Shown one piece after another: positions 61,701-64,000 of a DNA stretch of 64,000 nt; the first letter of the stretch is position 1; each line of letters begins with the position of its first letter. The translations under genes and the position numbers were made by a program. The notes under the pieces were generated by a model that had not been told where the DNA came from, searched no databases, and worked only from the letters and a program-made list of their open reading frames with translations. Source of the stretch: Branchiostoma floridae (taxonomy: Eukaryota; Chordata; Leptocardii; Amphioxiformes; Branchiostomatidae); NCBI RefSeq assembly GCF_000003815.2, contig NC_049992.1, positions 8,927,671 through 8,991,670 of the forward strand, given 5' to 3'.

Positions 61701-62117
61701 CTAAAATTCACTTGTCCTATCGGGAAAGTACATCAAAATTTTACAAGACCAAGGCCTCAAGCCAACTTTTTACTTGCTCGAAACTTAAATATTTATAAAA
61801 TGTATTTTCATTGTCAGCAATAATAATGGAATTCCTTTATCATTGACTCTATTTTTCTGTGTTGAATAAGCTTGATACATGACTGTGAAAAGTCTCACAC
61901 ATGTAAAAATCTCATTTGCCCCATTGGGCAAGTGGCGTAAGACATGTGCTTGCCCGATCAGCATTTTCACTGGCCTGGGACAATTAGTCTAGTGGACTTG
62001 TCCAACCCTGATTTAGAGAGGGTGCAATACTACATGTACATGTAGGGTTTAGGACTGCATGTGGTTTGTTGTTTGTACCTTGCACCTCAGGTAGAGCCTC
62101 CCACATCCTCCTTAACA
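34800..62117 (-). CDS. CLCN2: CLC-1/2-type voltage-gated chloride channel, partial (N-terminus and one CBS1 exon not found)
   Basis: Homodimeric plasma-membrane chloride channel. Exons in transcript order: 62117-62079, 60100-59969, 58554-58426, 57453-57320, 57007-56930, 56645-56567, 56225-56100, 55654-55570, 55141-55040, 53786-53702, 53060-52911, 52423-52354, 52039-51929, 51347-51131, [missing], 47950-47819, 47496-47372, 46479-46356, 43458-43394, 40305-40201, 39518-39432, 35030-34800 (TAG). Every listed junction keeps phase. Filter motifs: GSGIPE, GKEGPFVH (gating Glu), GVFIP, and the pore Tyr in QPSIYDS (51196-51198). The proton-pathway Glu of exchangers is Val here (GVLFSIEV; 56203-56205), so this is a channel. 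The tail carries a CBS1 remnant (ESMILLGS), an acidic Ser/Pro-rich linker, and CBS2 ([15 protein letters not shown]...[11 protein letters not shown]). Closest families are CLCN2/CLCN1; it is probably a pre-duplication invertebrate member. The 13-codon first listed exon is the least certain. Confidence 0.95.
35514..35613. other. Assembly gap, 100 N
   Basis: Exactly 100 N in the last chloride-channel intron. Flanked on the left by locally duplicated sequence (GATTGTGATTGGAAAT at about 35,090 and 35,310; CAACAGTG-AAGAACTC at about 35,180 and 35,495), which may have broken the assembly. Confidence 0.99.
37487..37800. mobile_element. Palindromic MITE flanked by TTA (314 bp)
   Basis: Two arms of about 145 bp are imperfect inverted repeats: TGGTGAGTTCACACGTGTGT at the left and, read in reverse complement, GGTTGGGTTCACACATGCGT at the right. 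Shared internal blocks are GTATGAGGTCCG, CAGGCTCCA-AGGTC, ACAAATATAGA and TAACATGCCAGAG. TTA flanks both ends (37484-37486, 37801-37803), a duplication size and sequence seen in PIF/Harbinger elements. It lies in the last chloride-channel intron. Confidence 0.75.
38795..39010. repeat. Degenerate minisatellite, unit about 25-30 bp
   Basis: Diverged repeats of ATTGGGCTAGAATGGGACA with variable spacers (TAGACTAGAATGGGACA, TTGGGCTACAATTGGACA, TTGGGATTGAATGGGACA, TTGAGCTAGGATGAGACA, TTGGGCTAGAACTGGACA, TTGGGCTAGAATGGAACA). The order is irregular and spacing varies. Located in the last chloride-channel intron. Confidence 0.7.
40121..40140. repeat. (TG)n microsatellite
   Basis: A short GTGTGTGTGTGTGTGTG run in a chloride-channel intron, likely polymorphic. 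Confidence 0.85.
40781..40880. other. Assembly gap, 100 N
   Basis: Exactly 100 N in a chloride-channel intron between exons 40201-40305 and 43394-43458. No expected coding sequence is missing here. Confidence 0.99.
41802..42148. mobile_element. hAT-like MITE 'TAGCCAGC', copy 2 (347 bp)
   Basis: Flanked by a perfect 8-bp target duplication GTATGGTG (41794-41801 and 42149-42156). Terminal inverted repeats are CAGGGTTGTAGCCAGC and GCTGGCTACAACCCTG, exact over 16 bp. No coding capacity. The 8-bp duplication and CAGGG ends fit hAT. Confidence 0.9.
43514..43947. mobile_element. hAT-like MITE 'CCGGT', copy 2 (434 bp, inverted)
   Basis: Same family as 32,429-32,861, in the opposite orientation, within a chloride-channel intron. 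Ends are TAGGGGTGAGTACCGGTACA and AGTATCCAGCCCTA. The flanks AATGGGAC and AATGAGAC match at 7 of 8 bases, a slightly decayed target duplication. It lies 56 bp beyond the acceptor end of the channel exon 43394-43458. Confidence 0.85.
45060..45158 (-). other. Candidate in-frame cassette exon of the chloride channel (33 codons)
   Basis: Between exons 46356-46479 and 43394-43458, an acceptor TTTGTTTTCTAG and a weaker donor AAAAAC|GTACC delimit 99 nt. It is a multiple of three, has no stop, and its phases (2 nt in, 1 nt out) fit both neighbours, which also join correctly without it. It would add a strongly basic segment ([14 protein letters not shown]...LTARLKEEK) to the CBS1-CBS2 linker. Not essential, hence optional or spurious. 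Confidence 0.4.
46880..47312. mobile_element. Foldback element with 9-bp target duplication (433 bp)
   Basis: TCTGAAAGG occurs at 46871-46879 and 47313-47321, flanking an element that begins TACCCTGGGT and ends CTAGGGTA. The inner arms are long and nearly exact inverted repeats (CCCTCACATTAGGCGAAAAT, then CGAT and GACGACGAGTCTGC, then GAGGAGGCATGACCCTGA at the left). They surround a loop of about 35 bp near 47,070-47,095; outer arms are more diverged. No coding. A 9-bp duplication fits Mutator-like elements. It lies in a chloride-channel intron, 59 bp past exon 47372-47496. Confidence 0.8.
48046..48140 (+). repeat. tRNA-derived SINE-like head
   Basis: An A-box-like TAGTCCAGTGGTTA and, about 56 bp later, a B box GGGAGTTCGAATCCC have the spacing and order of a Pol III tRNA promoter, but the cloverleaf does not close. 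This is the usual look of a tRNA-derived SINE head. The body downstream (to about 48,300) could not be delimited. Confidence 0.5.
48579..48678. other. Assembly gap, 100 N (probable site of the missing CBS1 exon)
   Basis: Exactly 100 N between chloride-channel exons 51131-51347 and 47819-47950. Those exons leave open phases (the first ends 2 nt into a codon, the next starts AG of a GAG). The CLC sequence expected between them, the start of CBS1, is absent from the flanking DNA, so an exon is probably in this gap. Confidence 0.85.
53548..53726 (-). repeat. Duplicated exon-end / 5' splice-site segment in the chloride-channel gene
   Basis: Sequence spanning the end of exon 53702-53786 and its donor (plus strand AAGTTGGATACTGACCTCCC, then CAGCCATGTACTG, ending near 53725) is repeated almost exactly at about 53,552-53,584. 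The copy carries CAGTACATGGCTGGGGAG|GTCAGT, a duplicate donor with the last 18 exon bases, downstream of the real one in the transcript. A shared GGCCT(A/G)(G/A)TAAACTGATGAAG precedes both copies. Confidence 0.8.
55248..55428. mobile_element. pogo/mariner-like MITE, copy 2 (181 bp)
   Basis: Ends CAGTACAAGCCGCTTAATTGC-type and GCAATTACCTGGCTTCTACTG are inverted repeats, flanked by TA at 55246-55247 and 55429-55430. TA duplication and CAGTA termini fit pogo-type Tc1/mariner MITEs. Located in a chloride-channel intron between exons 55040-55141 and 55570-55654. Confidence 0.82.
57878..58030. mobile_element. pogo/mariner-like MITE, copy 3 (153 bp)
   Basis: Begins CAGTAGAAGCCGTTTAATTG and ends CAATTAACTGGCTTCTACTG; terminal repeats are nearly perfect. 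TA flanks at 57876-57877 and 58031-58032. Best preserved of the three copies. In the chloride-channel intron between exons 57320-57453 and 58426-58554. Confidence 0.87.
58505..59400 (-). repeat. 70-bp tandem array: 13 copies of a splice acceptor plus exon start
   Basis: The block TAGCAAGGGGTACTGGGACA recurs every 70 bp from 58511 to 59351 (13 copies; 59211 has TAGCAATGGG). Each unit contains TTTCAG|CTCACTACTGG on the minus strand, the exact 3' splice site and first 46-47 nt of chloride-channel exon 58554-58426, plus about 24 bp of intron. Units are nearly identical; one spacer base alternates G/A (GCAT/ACAT). The copy nearest 58511 continues into the real exon; the others continue CAGTAGATG, placing TAG in frame. 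Confidence 0.95.
61680..62015. repeat. Dispersed 'CGGGCAAGT' repeat, copy 2 (inverted)
   Basis: AGGGCTTAACAAG...TTCACTTGTCCTATCGGGAA matches the reverse complement of 1,346-1,445. A second block at 61,905-62,015 repeats GGGCAAGT / CTTGCCCGAT and ends GTCCAACCCTG. The repeat ends about 65 bp before the first recognised chloride-channel exon. Confidence 0.6.
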
Positions 62118-64000
62118 CTGGCCACAGGATAGACAACAAGGAGAGAGAACAGAGAGGTTAGGAGGGTTAAACGTACAATGGAGGTTAGCTGAAATCTTGA
62201 AAATTAGAGAGAGAAGAGAGAAAAAAGCTGTAAAACCAGCAGAGAAAGGGACTGTTCAAGACACCATAATTCTCTGTATTGCTATGAATAATCTTTAGTA
62301 ATAATCATAGCACCTTTTGATGTCATTTTCAGTTACCTGAACATGTACATTTCTGTATATGTTAGTAACTGATACAAAAGTAATTCAACAATTGGTAGTT
62401 GCCAGTATGTTGTACTCAAGAGATGTATACTTCAGGGGTTGTATGTATAAGTATGAACAAATGAAATATTAGTATACAATTACTAACGCAGTTAATTAAA
62501 CAACACATAATCACATATTATGCTGGTTGTACCATGGGGTCTGCAAACTTTAGTCTTTCAGTTTTTGATACTGAATTTCAAGACACAGTATACTTTCAGG
62601 AATCTGAAGTAAGTTCAGTGCCCAGAAGTTTTCTCTGCAGACTCAAAAAAAAAAAAAGAGAAAAAAGTTACTGCAAAGTTATTTTAACACAAAGATTCAG
62701 TGCTTTAAGGTAAACTTCTATCAACTACAATTGATGACTTGATAGCTACTGGATATGTTCCTGACCCTTTTTATTGACAGACTTGTAAGTCAATCTATGA
62801 TCAAAGTAACTTATTGATCTGCTGTCTCGCAAACACATTTACTTCTGTCCAGCGGCTGAAGTTATACATGGACAAGTGTTGTTATTTTCCCCTTGAGCTT
62901 TTATAGCTCGATAGTCGATGCCTAATGTTGGTACAGTTGATTACCTTTCTGACATTTGTGTTGTTTGATCTGGATTTTGGGTACAGTCCATTAAATGTCC
63001 GATTTTTTAGTTTTCCTTGGGGCTTGAATACAAGACGCTACAACAGTTGAATAACTTTCTGATAAGTGTGTCATTCAATATGGCTTTGGGTCATAGCTCG
63101 TACTATAATCAGGGCTCTGATTTCTGTAGTGACATACATTTTGTACCAGGTCTGTGTAACTGAAACTCTGCTGTCCAAGGCTGTCTAGGACAATGCAAAC
63201 TTGAAGGAAGTTGGAGGCTGAAACTGCCTCTTCAAGGTGGCCAGACGACGTTTGGCCTGACGCTATGTATATAAGCATGATTTAATCGGGCTATACATAT
63301 GTATTATACCAAATGGACATATTTCAACTTGTAAAATCGTATAAACATTTTTTTTTTGCAATCTTAGATATCTCTCATTAGCAGCATTAGACTTAAAGTT
63401 AAAGTCAAATAACACAGGTTGGGGATTACGCTGTTTGAATACAAGTAAACCTGTACTGGTCACAAAGGACCACCAGGCCATTGCTTTCACTTTTCGCAGT
63501 CCCTTTGATTGTTTTTCCCCTATCAACGAAATCAATAAAAACAAATCCTGTCTAAAGAGTACAGTACATTTCCTCACGTCCCTTGAGTCGTTACTACAGA
63601 CAAGGTTTGACTGTATTTGAATAATGTACATTTGGGACCTGACATTGAAGTTAGCCATGCATTTCATGTACAGCGCCTGATTGACTTGTCTCTCTTGGGG
63701 CGCCATAAAAAACAGAAAGTAATTACGAGCACATGCCTTACTGCCGATAAAAGATGGAAGCCCTACAGCTGATATAAAGCTGTACATTAAAGTCTTATTG
63801 ATCCTCAGCAGTGGTTGAAACATTCATCGATCTGTAAGGGACAATTAACATTTTAGTCCATCATAAAAAAGTTTCCAAATTTTTGTATCCTCTAGCCTAC
63901 GCAATTGTGCCTAATTGATGGATTGCATTGGTATACAATAAGGCTTGCCTAAGGACTGTTGCATTAGAAACAAATCAAATAGGAGGAAATAAATACACTT
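62118..64000. other. Upstream of the first recognised chloride-channel exon; no gene identified
   Basis: The channel's N-terminal exon(s) must lie here or beyond the window, but none could be recognised. A 186-codon minus-strand open frame (63263-63823) has no known motif, no convincing splice context and AT-rich composition, and is not called. Confidence 0.5.

Noticed and set aside
63263-63823. 186-codon minus-strand open frame upstream of the chloride channel
   Set aside because: No recognisable domain, AT-rich composition, no splice context joining it to the channel; could not be supported as its N-terminus.

Overview
Eukaryotic (animal) genomic DNA carrying five protein-coding genes with GT-AG introns, long AT-rich introns and intergenic stretches full of small non-autonomous transposons, and five assembly gaps of exactly 100 N. 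Protein identities and repeat content suggest an invertebrate deuterostome, most likely a cephalochordate (Branchiostoma-like amphioxus). That organism call is inference; the gene families are read directly from spliced exons whose phases agree.

Layout. (1) About 1-17.4 kb, plus strand: a RAP1GAP/RAP1GAP2-type Rap GTPase-activating protein, 14 recognised exons with a GoLoco motif, a RapGAP domain with its catalytic asparagine, a Ser-rich tail and an unusual C-terminal coiled coil; its first exon(s) were not found. (2) 19.3-22.4 kb, plus: a complete six-exon cytosolic sulfotransferase of 285 residues. (3) 23.5-25.0 kb, minus: a complete intron-containing histone H3 of 136 codons with unusual residues and a CCAAT/TATA-like promoter. 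It is tail-to-tail with the sulfotransferase. (4) 27.8-29.6 kb, minus: a poly-C2H2 zinc-finger protein with 20 fingers in one exon and a probable 5' noncoding exon near 30.6 kb. (5) 34.8-62.1 kb, minus: a CLC-1/2-type voltage-gated chloride channel, 21 coding exons recognised, including the selectivity-filter motifs, the gating glutamate and the second CBS domain. One exon of CBS1 is missing and probably lies in the gap at 48,579-48,678. The N-terminus was not found.

The genes have no evident shared pathway; this is an ordinary mixed chromosomal neighbourhood. The interest is in gene structure and repeats. The chloride-channel gene has 13 copies of a 70-bp unit that repeats a 3' splice site plus the start of one exon, a duplicated 5' splice site elsewhere, and an in-frame candidate cassette exon. 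Several miniature transposons can be delimited to the base: two hAT-like families with 8-bp target duplications, a TA-flanked pogo/mariner-like family in three copies, a foldback element with a 9-bp duplication, and a palindromic TTA-flanked element.
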